Source of the DNA: Sphingobium subterraneum
Lineage (GTDB): Bacteria; Pseudomonadota; Alphaproteobacteria; Sphingomonadales; Sphingomonadaceae
Length of the DNA: 64,000 bases
Assembly (NCBI RefSeq): GCF_014199435.1
Contig: NZ_JACIJP010000002.1
Location: 186,001 to 250,000 of the forward strand
Reading direction: 5' to 3'
Shown here: positions 27,455 through 35,326 of the stretch, piece by piece
Numbering within the stretch: the first letter of the stretch is position 1
Layout of the letters: the number at the start of each line of letters is the position of its first letter
Notes under the pieces: generated by a model
Database searches by the model: none
The model's input: the letters and a program-made list of their open reading frames with translations, nothing else
Told to the model about the DNA's origin: nothing
Position numbers and translations under genes: made by a program

Positions 27455-28829
27455 GGGCCGCCTCCGGCATGCGCAATTCCATCCGCACCCGCTCCATGGG
27501 GTCGTCTACGCGAACCCGGTGATTGAGCCGGAAGGAATAGACCTCGCCCCGTTCGATTTCGGCGGGCGAGAAGGGAAACGCATAGCTTGGCAGCTCCATG
27601 TCGAGATCAAGCGGCATGTGAAAGAAATAGGGATTGCAGTTCTTGGCGATCTGTGTGGCAATCTCCTGCGTCTGCGCCGTTGCGACGAAGAGCAGGCCGA
27701 TTTCCTGCGGCGGCGTCGCCGAAAGCGGCACGCCCGAAACCCCGCTCCAGCCATAAGGGCGCAGCGAGATCGTGAACGCCCCCGCCCGCTCGCCCATCGT
27801 CGCGTGGACCCGCTGTTCCAGGAGCATCTGCATCTGTCCGAGAAACCGTGGGAGCTCTGCCAGCACCTTCGGGTCCTGAATGCCGATGAGCATCAATGTC
27901 TGGAACCCGTCGCCCGACGCGCCCTCCAGCTTCATCGTATAGGGAGCGGGTTCGAAGAGCGATCCGGACACCTGAACCCGGCGATCGTCAAGCGCCCGAT
28001 AGCGCGCGCTGCGCACGTCCAGAACGCCGCCCGGCTCATGCAGGAGATAGGGATCGCTGTTCTCATAGAGCATATGCGCCGATACCGACTCGACCGAACA
28101 CCGGTTGGGGGACGCAAGCGGCTCCACGATGAAGCCATTGTCCCCCACCCGGATCATCACTCCGCCCTCGCGCGGGTTCACCGTGCACTGGCCGCCGCAT
28201 TCGGAAATCTTGCCCGCGTGCCACGCCGCACCGGCATCACGTCCCCGCATCAAAGGTACAGCGGCGATCACAGCGGTATCGGTTGTTCGCCCGCCCAGCA
28301 CGATATCGGCCCCCGCCTCCAGCGCAGCAATATAGGGCTCCGGCCCCATCAGTGCGACGATGTGACGGCAGTCGCGGAACACCGCCTTGTCGACCCCGGA
28401 CATGGGGGCCAGGGGCTCGATCCGGTTCTCGTCCGCCGCGCGCTCCAGCGAGTCCGGGGTCTGCTCGGAATAGAGAAGCGCGATCCGCGGAGACAATTTC
28501 TCTTCGCGCGCGATTTCCAGCGCGATTGCGTGGGTCCAGTCGAGCGCCCCGTCGCAGCCCGATGTTCCGCAGGAGCCGATCAGCAGCGGAATGCCTGCGG
28601 CGGCCTGCGCGCGCATCAGAATTGCAAGATCCGCCTTCACCGAATCCCGCCCATATTTGGAAACACCCGTGGCGAGATAGGCGGGTCCGCTGTCCGTCGA
28701 TCCTGCGTCGCAGGCTATGGCATGTGCGCCCGCGGCAATTCCCGCCGCGACATCGCTTTCCCGGATGCCGCCGCCAAGCGCGCCCACCGGCACCAGAACG
28801 TTCGTCGTGTCTTCACTATGCTCAGGCAT
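27447..28829 (-). CDS. AtuA-like (DUF1446) protein
   Basis: 460-residue protein of the acyclic-terpene-utilisation AtuA family, named from the citronellol/geraniol pathway of Pseudomonas; the reaction is not established. Characteristic blocks: GALGGGIRESDV near the N-terminus, CDAGSTDSGP (about 40-49), GSCGTSGCDGALDWTH (about 84-99), ADIVLGGRTTDTA and ECGGQCTVNPREGG. These Gly/Cys/Asp-rich loops look like a substrate or cofactor site. It is paired with DUF4387 and sits behind a CitMHS carrier, which favours a polar carboxylic acid substrate over a terpene. Confidence 0.85.
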   Translation of the reverse strand: MPEHSEDTTNVLVPVGALGGGIRESDVAAGIAAGAHAIACDAGSTDSGPAYLATGVSKYGRDSVKADLAILMRAQAAAGIPLLIGSCGTSGCDGALDWTHAIALEIAREEKLSPRIALLYSEQTPDSLERAADENRIEPLAPMSGVDKAVFRDCRHIVALMGPEPYIAALEAGADIVLGGRTTDTAVIAAVPLMRGRDAGAAWHAGKISECGGQCTVNPREGGVMIRVGDNGFIVEPLASPNRCSVESVSAHMLYENSDPYLLHEPGGVLDVRSARYRALDDRRVQVSGSLFEPAPYTMKLEGASGDGFQTLMLIGIQDPKVLAELPRFLGQMQMLLEQRVHATMGERAGAFTISLRPYGWSGVSGVPLSATPPQEIGLLFVATAQTQEIATQIAKNCNPYFFHMPLDLDMELPSYAFPFSPAEIERGEVYSFRLNHRVRVDDPMERVRMELRMPEAAHG

Positions 28830-28836
28830 GGTCTTC

Positions 28837-30120
28837 CTAGTATATGGCGCCAGAGAGGATCGCCGCGGCGATCATGACGAGGGTCAGCAATGCGGCCCAT
28901 TTCAGGCCGAAACGCTGGAGCTCGCCCACGTCGCGATCCAGGAGACCCGCCACGAGATACACGGCGGGAACGAGCGGGCTCATGGCATGAATGGGCGCGC
29001 CCAGCAGGGATGCGCGGGCGATGTCCACCACGGGCACGCCATGTTCCGCGGCGGTGCGTGCGATGATCGGCACCACCCCAAAAAAATAGGCATCGGTCGA
29101 CAGGATGAAGCTGAGCGGTGCAGCGGCCAACGCCGTCAGCGGCCCCATCCACGCGCCCGCCCCCTCCGGTATGGCCCGGAGCGGAAGCTGAGCCATCGCG
29201 TCAAGCATTCCGGTGCCGGAGAGGATACCGGTAAAAATGCCTGCCGCCAGAATCAGCAGGACGATCGGCAACGCATTTTCGGCGTGGCTGGCAAGGCGCG
29301 CCCGTTGATCGGTGAGACGCGGATAGTTGATCATCACAGCGAGCGCGAGCGCGATCATGAACAGCAGCGGCAAGGGCATCGCGTGCACGACTGCTCCCCC
29401 CACCACCGCAAGGGTGAGCGCGAGATTGACAGGCAGCATCCGGGGTCGCTTCAGGCTGTCATCCTGATCGGGACCACTCGGTGAACCCTGAGGCTCCAGC
29501 GCGACCACGCCAAGCCGACGACGTTCTTGGCTGCCCAGATACCAGGCAAAGGCCATGGTGGTCGCCAGCCCGGCCGCTATGGTGGGCAGGAGCGGGAGAA
29601 AAATGTCGGACGGGTCGACGCGCAGCGCGGCGGCAACCCGTCCGACCGGCCCGCCCCACGGAAACAGATTGAGGATGCTGTTCGCGCTGCCCAGCAGCAC
29701 CGCGATGATAAGGGGGTTCATGCCCAGCCGCCGGTAGACGGGAAGGAAAGCGGTGATCGTCACCAGGGCGGTCGTGGTCCCGTCGCCATCCAGCGAAACG
29801 ATGGTCGCAACCACCGCCGTGCCCATAGCCACTTTCAGGGGGTCGCCGCCCGCAAAGCGCATGACCCGTGTAACCAGCGGATCGAAAAGGCCCGCATCGA
29901 TCATGATGCCGAAATACAGGATGGCGAAAAGCAGGAGGATGGCGGTCGGCGCAAGTTGCGTCACACCCTCGAGCGCCATCGGGCCAAGATCCGCGCCATG
30001 CCCGGCCAGCAGCCCGAAGAGGATCGGCAGGAGGATCAGCGCCACCAAAGCGGACAGCCGCCGCGTCATGATAAGCACCATGAACGCGACGACCATCGTG
30101 TAACCAAGCACCGTCAGCAT
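28837..30120 (-). CDS. CitMHS-family metal-citrate:proton symporter
   Basis: 427-residue inner-membrane carrier with about eleven hydrophobic helices. Family-type elements: a VSLDGDGTTT loop near residue 108 and an NLFPWGGP re-entrant loop near 155, both typical of CitMHS transporters, which import citrate or a related acid with a divalent metal. Actual substrate is not fixed by sequence. Between the TonB receptor (34 nt) and the AtuA-like gene (7 nt) in one operon, so a plausible route is outer-membrane receptor, then this carrier, then cytosolic processing. Confidence 0.9.
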   Translation of the reverse strand: MLTVLGYTMVVAFMVLIMTRRLSALVALILLPILFGLLAGHGADLGPMALEGVTQLAPTAILLLFAILYFGIMIDAGLFDPLVTRVMRFAGGDPLKVAMGTAVVATIVSLDGDGTTTALVTITAFLPVYRRLGMNPLIIAVLLGSANSILNLFPWGGPVGRVAAALRVDPSDIFLPLLPTIAAGLATTMAFAWYLGSQERRRLGVVALEPQGSPSGPDQDDSLKRPRMLPVNLALTLAVVGGAVVHAMPLPLLFMIALALAVMINYPRLTDQRARLASHAENALPIVLLILAAGIFTGILSGTGMLDAMAQLPLRAIPEGAGAWMGPLTALAAAPLSFILSTDAYFFGVVPIIARTAAEHGVPVVDIARASLLGAPIHAMSPLVPAVYLVAGLLDRDVGELQRFGLKWAALLTLVMIAAAILSGAIY

Positions 30121-30154
30121 CGAAGCGGCATCCCTCGCTGCGTCTTGCTGCCCA

Positions 30155-32320
30155 TCAATAGCGCCATGTCAGCGTCGCGCCATAGGTGCGCGGCGGACCA
30201 TAGGTGGCGAAATGCCCGCCCAGCAGCAGGAACTGGTGCGTAATATAGGTTTTGTCTCCTAGATTCTGCCCCCAGATCGAGAGGCTGAGCCCCTTGTCTG
30301 CATGGTCAATCACGATACGGGCATCCACCAGCGTCTTGGACGGCCGTATCGTCAGCGGATTGTTGTTGAAGTCGTCGTAGATCTTGCTTTCATATTGATA
30401 GTCCAACGTGGTCGTCACGGACAGGGCATCGCTGACATCGAACCGGAAGGACGGCGAGAGCACCAGCTTGTCGTGCGGCGAACGGGTCAACCGGTTGCCG
30501 GAATAATTCTGGCCGTTGTCGATAAGCTCGCGAAATTTGCCGTCGGTGAGGGCATAGCTGCCCGAAAGCGTAAAGCCACCAAATGGCCCAGCTGTCGCCT
30601 CGACCTCCAGTCCCTTGATGCGCGCGGACCCGGCATTGACCGTGAAGGTATCGAGACCGATCGTCCGGCGGACCTGAAGATCGGAATAGTCGATGCGGTA
30701 CACACTGGTGTTGAGCAGCAGCTTCCGGTCGAACAGGCGGGTCTTGGCGCCAATCTCGAAGTTGGTGGCCGCTTCGGGCGAAAAGGGCGTTCGCGCCGAT
30801 GTCGCACTGGCGGGCGTATCCTGAAACCCACCGCTCTTGAAGCCGCTCGACACCAGCGCGTAGACCATAATGTCCTTCGCTGGCCGATATTGCACGCCCG
30901 CGCGGTACGTCAGCTTGTCCCAGCCCTTGTCGGCTTCGATCGTGTAGCGTGCACCTGCCCGCAGCAACGCGGTGGAGTTCGCGTTGGTGAGGTCATAGTC
31001 CTTGTGGTCATAGGAATAGCGCACACCGCCGAAGACGGACACCGCATCGATCAGTGGCACCGTAACATCCGCAAAAACGGCATAGCTGTCGATCTTCGCG
31101 CGCTGGTCGAACTGGTCCCGCGCCAGGAACGTGCCGCTGGGCGCGGGCGGCGCATCGACGATCAGCGAGTCGGTACGGCGGGTGTTCTGGTGGTAATAAT
31201 ATGCACCGAGCACCCACTTCACCGCGCTGGAGGACGGAGCCGCAACCCGCAGTTCCTGGCTCCAAAAGCGGGATGTTTCAAAATTCCCGCCGCGCGCGTT
31301 GATCCGGTTGGTGGTGGGATTGCCGCCGTCGGCATCCTCGAATGCGGCATAATCGAGCCAGCGATAGGACGTGATCGACGAAATCGTGAACGGATCGAGT
31401 TCCCAGTCGATGCTGCCGCGCACACCATAGCTTTCGCGGTTCTGATAGCCGTTGGTATCCTGCCGGACATGGTCGGGAACGGTATCGATGGCGTTGGCCC
31501 ACACCGGCGCGCGCGAACTGCTCGGGTCCACACCGACCGTATGCCGGTTGCTGCCCGCCATATGGTCCCGGCGATAATCGCCCGCCACGAGAACGGAGAG
31601 ACGCTCGGTCGGCTCGACCAGCGCCTGCGCCCGGACGAACCGCGCATCCTCGTCGTCCACGCGGCCGCCGATCGCGATGTTGCGCGCAAAACCATCCCGG
31701 TTGCGCAATCCGCCCGTCACCCGCAGCGCCGCCGTGCCGGACAAGGGCACATTCACGAACGCGGCGACATCCTTCCGGTCGTAATTGCCGAGCGTCGTTT
31801 GGACGGATGCGCCGAAGTCACCCAGCGTCGGCCGCTGGTTGACGATGTGAATGAGGCCGCCGACGACATTCTTGCCCCACAGCGTCCCCTGCGGCCCCTT
31901 CAGTACCTCGATCCGCGCCACATCGAAGGCATCGAACGCAATGGCGCCCGGTCGTCCATAATAGACTTCGTCGACATAGACCGCGGTCGAGGGATCGCCC
32001 GCCGCGCCCCGGTCCGACGATCCAATGCCACGAATGGCCGGTCGGGGCTGGGTAACGGGGAAATTGTCAAACCCAAGACCGGGAACCCGGTTGGCGAGAT
32101 CGCCGACCCGGTCGACCCGCGCCTCTTCGACCTGCCCGCCGCTAAGCACGCTGAGCGTCATCGGCACGTCCTGCACATTCTGAGCGCGCTTCTGCGCCGT
32201 AACGACGATCTCCTGGATCGCGCCGGTGTCGGATCCGGCATCCGGAGCCGGTACCGTCGTCTGCGCATGCGCACTGGCTGCAAGCCAAAGGCACGGGGCC
32301 ACCATGTAATTCCTGTTCAT
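30155..32320 (-). CDS. TonB-dependent outer-membrane receptor
   Basis: 721-residue gated beta-barrel for energised uptake. A signal peptide ends near SAHAQ, followed by the TonB box/plug start EIVVTAQKRAQNVQDVP, the plug motif RGIGSSDRGAAGDPS, VYVDEVYYGRPG and VLKGPQGTLWGKN, and a barrel ending in the aromatic TWRY. ATG 32320 is chosen for GGGAGGG four nt upstream and for the signal peptide; 53 upstream in-frame residues run into the divergent promoter. First gene of the operon through to the ligase. The ligand may be a metal chelate or the acid imported by the CitMHS carrier. Confidence 0.95.
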   Translation of the reverse strand: MNRNYMVAPCLWLAASAHAQTTVPAPDAGSDTGAIQEIVVTAQKRAQNVQDVPMTLSVLSGGQVEEARVDRVGDLANRVPGLGFDNFPVTQPRPAIRGIGSSDRGAAGDPSTAVYVDEVYYGRPGAIAFDAFDVARIEVLKGPQGTLWGKNVVGGLIHIVNQRPTLGDFGASVQTTLGNYDRKDVAAFVNVPLSGTAALRVTGGLRNRDGFARNIAIGGRVDDEDARFVRAQALVEPTERLSVLVAGDYRRDHMAGSNRHTVGVDPSSSRAPVWANAIDTVPDHVRQDTNGYQNRESYGVRGSIDWELDPFTISSITSYRWLDYAAFEDADGGNPTTNRINARGGNFETSRFWSQELRVAAPSSSAVKWVLGAYYYHQNTRRTDSLIVDAPPAPSGTFLARDQFDQRAKIDSYAVFADVTVPLIDAVSVFGGVRYSYDHKDYDLTNANSTALLRAGARYTIEADKGWDKLTYRAGVQYRPAKDIMVYALVSSGFKSGGFQDTPASATSARTPFSPEAATNFEIGAKTRLFDRKLLLNTSVYRIDYSDLQVRRTIGLDTFTVNAGSARIKGLEVEATAGPFGGFTLSGSYALTDGKFRELIDNGQNYSGNRLTRSPHDKLVLSPSFRFDVSDALSVTTTLDYQYESKIYDDFNNNPLTIRPSKTLVDARIVIDHADKGLSLSIWGQNLGDKTYITHQFLLLGGHFATYGPPRTYGATLTWRY

Positions 32321-32377
32321 CACACCCTCCCTACCGCCTTGATGGCGATTTATGAGCGCAACTTGACAACGCGACTC

Positions 32378-32412
32378 CATACATGTCAATCTTGATTGAT
32401 TTTGTACATATG
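32378..32412. promoter_or_regulatory. candidate operator between divergent regulator and TonB receptor
   Basis: CATACATGTCAA and TTTTGTACATATG form an imperfect inverted repeat around TCTTGATTGA, immediately before the regulator start and within the divergent 103-nt promoter region. It is the AT-richest stretch of the neighbourhood and a plausible site for the adjacent HTH protein. Symmetry is imperfect. Confidence 0.4.
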
Positions 32413-32423
32413 AAGCACTGTTG

Positions 32424-33620
32424 ATGACTGACACGGATCTGTATATCGATGCCGCCGGGGCCGCGGACCTTCTCGGCATTTCTACCGCGACTCTCTACGC
32501 GTATGTGAGCCGCAAGGGCCTACGGTCTTTCCCCGTCCCCGGCACCAAAAAGCGCCGCTATTGGCGCGCGGATATAGAGGCGCTTCGCCACCCCTCCACC
32601 GCCACGGATCCGGTGACAACCCAGATGCTGGTCAAGTCGACAAGCCTGACCCTCCTGACGGAAACCGGGCTGTTTTATCGAGGCCAGAGCGCCATCGCTC
32701 TGGCCGACAGCGTGACACTCGAAGACGTCGCGATGCTCCTGTGGGGTGCATCAAGCGATAACTTCGGAGCTGTCCCGCCCGGCATTTTCAGCGACCTTCC
32801 CGATGTACACCATCCCGATGAACGGCTCCCGAAGATCGACCGCGCGCTTTCGATTCTGCCGATCATGGAATACGCCTATCCACAGGGCGCCGACCTGTCG
32901 CCGGAAGGCTTTTCGGCAACCAGCGCCCGGCTGGTCCGCTGGTTCGCATGCTTCATCAGCGACGCCGCGCCGCGCCATTCCGATCAGCCGGTGCACGTCA
33001 CGATCAGCGGGCTTTCGCCGGCTCCCGCTCTCTTCGGGGACCTGATCCGCCGCGCCCTGGTGCTCGCGGCGGATCATGAGCTGGACCCCACGACTTACGC
33101 CGTGCGCGCGGCAGCCAACACCGGCATCACCCCGTTCGGCGCAGCTCTCGTCGGCCTGGTGGCGGCCCGGGGCCAACGGCTGCGCCGCGCAAGGGCGCTC
33201 ACCACGGCGCGTTTCGTACAGCATCTCGTCAACAGCCGCGATCCGGCGGGGGAGATGGTGCGGCTGGTCCGGGCAGGCGAACCTATTCCCGGCTTCGTGT
33301 CGCGGGACGCGCCGGAGGGCCATGACCCGCGCGCCGCCGCGCTCACCGGTGCAATGCGTGAGCAACTGGCCGACGACAGCGATTTCCGCAGGCTCGATCA
33401 CGCCATTACGGCTGCGATGGACCTGCGGCAGGCCACACCGGAATTCATTCTGCCGGTTGCATTCCTGGGGCTGAAGCTGGGATTTGAAGAAGAGCCGCTG
33501 CTGTTCTCCACTCCTGGCCGTCTCGTCGGCTGGCTGGCGCACGCGCAGGAACAATATACGGCCAGCGAATTCATCCGGCCCCGCGCCGCCTATACCGGGA
33601 TATTGCCTGTCCGCGCGTAA
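32424..33620 (+). CDS. HTH plus citrate-synthase-fold protein, probable ligand-sensing regulator
   Basis: 398 residues in two parts: a MerR/excisionase-like HTH (about 6-54, with AADLLGISTATLYAYVSRKGLR) and a citrate-synthase-fold domain (about 75-398). In the enzyme part only the first catalytic His is retained (ADHELDPTTYA, H218). The HGGAN-type His loop is replaced by AARGQRLRRA (about 247-256), the IPGFGHPLYP loop by IPGFVSRDAPEG (about 288-299), and the catalytic Asp appears to be Glu (E340 in TPEF). It may therefore bind an acyl-CoA or tricarboxylate without catalysis and control the divergent uptake/CoA-ligase operon. HTH-citrate synthase fusions exist elsewhere; their role is poorly known. 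Confidence 0.85.
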   Translation: MTDTDLYIDAAGAADLLGISTATLYAYVSRKGLRSFPVPGTKKRRYWRADIEALRHPSTATDPVTTQMLVKSTSLTLLTETGLFYRGQSAIALADSVTLEDVAMLLWGASSDNFGAVPPGIFSDLPDVHHPDERLPKIDRALSILPIMEYAYPQGADLSPEGFSATSARLVRWFACFISDAAPRHSDQPVHVTISGLSPAPALFGDLIRRALVLAADHELDPTTYAVRAAANTGITPFGAALVGLVAARGQRLRRARALTTARFVQHLVNSRDPAGEMVRLVRAGEPIPGFVSRDAPEGHDPRAAALTGAMREQLADDSDFRRLDHAITAAMDLRQATPEFILPVAFLGLKLGFEEEPLLFSTPGRLVGWLAHAQEQYTASEFIRPRAAYTGILPVRA

Positions 33621-33719
33621 GGCGCACCAGCCCGCCGCCATGTGACGATTGCGTTTCATGCAACTCCTCGCGTCGCAAATCGTTAACGCCTGACCCCCAA
33701 CAAAAGAAGGTTCAGGCCC

Positions 33720-34064
33720 ATGCGTACTCCCATCATTCTTGCCGCTTTGGCATCCATTCCCCTTGCCGCCTGCTCGTCCTATGACAACGGCCCTCGCTAC
33801 GCGTCCGATGGACCGCGCCAATATCGACCGGGGGATAATTATTATCTGTCCGACAATGATCCCATCTATCGCGACAATGACGGACGCTATTATTGCAAGA
33901 AGCCCGATGGCACGACCGGCGCCATCGTCGGCGGCGTAGCGGGTGGCGTCCTCGGCAACATCATCGCGCCGGGCGGAAGCAAGACGCTTGGCACCATCCT
34001 TGGCGCTGCAGGCGGTGCGCTCGCCGGACAGGCGATCGATCGCAAAAACGTCCGCTGCGAATAA
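33720..34064 (+). CDS. glycine-zipper lipoprotein
   Basis: 114-residue lipoprotein: signal peptide with lipobox LAAC (Cys at about 18), a Tyr/Asp/Asn-rich polar stretch (about 20-60), then a glycine-zipper 2TM domain (GAIVGGVAGGVLGNIIAPGG... and TILGAAGGALAG), the class of the 17 kDa surface antigens. Probably anchored in the outer membrane with an envelope-integrity or stress role. Monocistronic between the regulator gene and a converging cupredoxin. Confidence 0.88.
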   Translation: MRTPIILAALASIPLAACSSYDNGPRYASDGPRQYRPGDNYYLSDNDPIYRDNDGRYYCKKPDGTTGAIVGGVAGGVLGNIIAPGGSKTLGTILGAAGGALAGQAIDRKNVRCE

Positions 34065-34073
34065 AACGGTTCC

Positions 34074-34101
34074 CCGCCGCCCGCATCCTGCCGGGCGGCG
34101 G
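34074..34101. terminator. hairpin between convergent genes
   Basis: CCGCCGCCCG and CGGGCGGCGG form a perfect ten-pair stem with an eight-base loop between the two convergent stops. No T run follows on either strand, so termination is plausible rather than certain. Confidence 0.45.
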
Positions 34102-34103
34102 AT

Positions 34104-34493
34104 TCACCGGACGGCGATATCACCTTTCATGCCCAGGCCGCTGTGCAGAAAATGCGTGCAGCGCACCGGGTAATCCCCTCGCACCGGCGTCAGCACGACA
34201 TCCGTGCTTTCGCCCTTGCGCAGTTCGACCTTCCCGTCCTTCAGCTTCCCCGGAGCATCGATCTGGGCTGCCGCGAAAAATTCCGGCGCCGCGAAATTGT
34301 GGCCGCCCGATCCCGCATTGACGAAATGCAGGTCGACCTTCTCCCCGGCCTTGAGCTGCACATGGTCTGGCGCGAACCGGAAATTGGAAAGCGTGATATC
34401 CACGCGCCGTTCGGGACCGGTCGCTCCCAGCACCCCGGGGACAATCATAGCGAAGATCGCGATCCCAAGACCTAAACGTCCTGTACGGGTCAT
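34104..34493 (-). CDS. secreted cupredoxin-like copper protein
   Basis: 129 residues: an N-terminal signal/anchor helix (about 5-25) and one cupredoxin domain. Type-1 copper ligands are all visible: His in GGHNF (about 65), then Cys, His and Met in the C-terminal loop CTHFLHSGLGM (about 112, 117, 122). Periplasmic electron carrier or copper handler; partner unknown. ATG 34493 is chosen over an upstream in-frame start because GAGGAG lies seven nt ahead and the signal peptide then begins correctly. Confidence 0.85.
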   Translation of the reverse strand: MTRTGRLGLGIAIFAMIVPGVLGATGPERRVDITLSNFRFAPDHVQLKAGEKVDLHFVNAGSGGHNFAAPEFFAAAQIDAPGKLKDGKVELRKGESTDVVLTPVRGDYPVRCTHFLHSGLGMKGDIAVR

Positions 34494-34564
34494 ACGGCAT
34501 CTCCTCACAAGCGTTGCGGCCCGTGATAGCACTCTTGGCCCTCCACAGCCATCACCCTATGCCT

Positions 34565-34592
34565 CTTGAAATGCCTTTTTCCTGACATATCT
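34565..34592 (+). promoter_or_regulatory. candidate RpoH (sigma-32) promoter of hsp20
   Basis: CTTG, 17 bases, then CATATCT, close to the alphaproteobacterial heat-shock consensus CTTG-N17/18-CYTATNT. Transcription would start near 34599, giving an 88-nt leader. Confidence 0.65.
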
Positions 34593-34598
34593 CGATGC

Positions 34599-34689
34599 TG
34601 TCCGGGGACATGATGTGCCGGACAGCATATGTCCGGGCGCCGATGATCGGGTCCGGAGTTCAACTTGCTCTGATGAGGATTTGACCATG
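34599..34689 (+). promoter_or_regulatory. ROSE-like RNA thermometer in the hsp20 leader
   Basis: The leader has a strong upstream stem (ATGCTGTCCGG with CCGGACAGCAT) and a start-proximal short hairpin in which TTGCTC faces the Shine-Dalgarno GAGGA across a TGAT loop. That UUGCU/AGGA pairing with an opposed G is the hallmark of ROSE elements controlling rhizobial and other alphaproteobacterial small heat-shock genes. The structure should melt at high temperature and free the ribosome site. Confidence 0.65.
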
Positions 34690-35151
34690 CGTAACTTTGA
34701 CCTGACCCCCTATCGCCGTTCCACCGTCGGTTTCGATCGGCTGTTTGACCTGATCGAAAACAACGCCCGTGTGGCGCAGAGCGATAACTACCCCCCCTTC
34801 AACATCGAACGACTGAGCGAGGATCGCTACCGCGTGACGCTCGCCGTCGCCGGTTTCCGCGAGGATGAGCTGGATATCACCGCGCAACAGAATCTGTTGC
34901 AGGTCTCCGGCCGCAAGGCGGAACTCGCCAATGACGAGCGCGCCAAGTTCGTCCATGTCGGGATCGCCAACCGCAGTTTCGAGCGCCGCTTCGAGCTCGC
35001 CGATTTCGTGCGTGTGGACAATGCCGCGCTTGCTGACGGCCTGCTCGTGATAGAGCTGGTACGCGAAGTCCCCGAAGCCATGAAGCCCAAGAAGATCGCC
35101 ATCAACGGTGGCCAGCTTGTGGAAATCAAGGGTGACCGCAACGCCGCATAA
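34687..35151 (+). CDS. small heat-shock protein (Hsp20/IbpA family)
   Basis: 154-residue ATP-independent holdase: N-terminal arm starting MRNFDLTPYRRSTVGFDRLF (typical of IbpA-type proteins), alpha-crystallin domain (about 35-130) with the AGF..DELDI strand and IANRSFERRFELADFV, and a C-terminal tail. ATG 34687 is chosen: GAGGA seven nt upstream and the family N-terminus. Heat control is indicated by the RpoH-type promoter and ROSE-like leader, and a strong terminator follows. Confidence 0.95.
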   Translation: MRNFDLTPYRRSTVGFDRLFDLIENNARVAQSDNYPPFNIERLSEDRYRVTLAVAGFREDELDITAQQNLLQVSGRKAELANDERAKFVHVGIANRSFERRFELADFVRVDNAALADGLLVIELVREVPEAMKPKKIAINGGQLVEIKGDRNAA

Positions 35152-35176
35152 TCGCGGAATGAATGATGAAACGCAG

Positions 35177-35206
35177 GGGAGCCGTGGCAACGCGGCTCCC
35201 TTTTTT
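35177..35206 (+). terminator. rho-independent terminator after hsp20
   Basis: GGGAGCCG pairs perfectly with CGGCTCCC around an eight-base loop, followed by six T. Confidence 0.92.
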
Positions 35207-35224
35207 ACGCGCCAGAATGCCATT

Positions 35225-35318
35225 CATGGTGAGCTTGTCTGGCCGAAGGCGACCGAGGATCAACCCCAGTCCTTTTTCATAAGAGCGGCCGTTCGACAGG
35301 CCTAGCGAACGGATGGAG
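35225..35318. repeat. decayed copy of the palindromic intergenic repeat
   Basis: GAGCTTGTC...CCGAAGGC on the left and GTTCGACAGGC...GCGAACGGATG on the right echo the arm words of the repeat at 21808-21912, with an internal insertion and a degenerate centre. It occupies the gap between the hsp20 terminator and the fliA stop; no gene is seen there. Confidence 0.45.
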
Positions 35319-35326
35319 CGAAGTGT

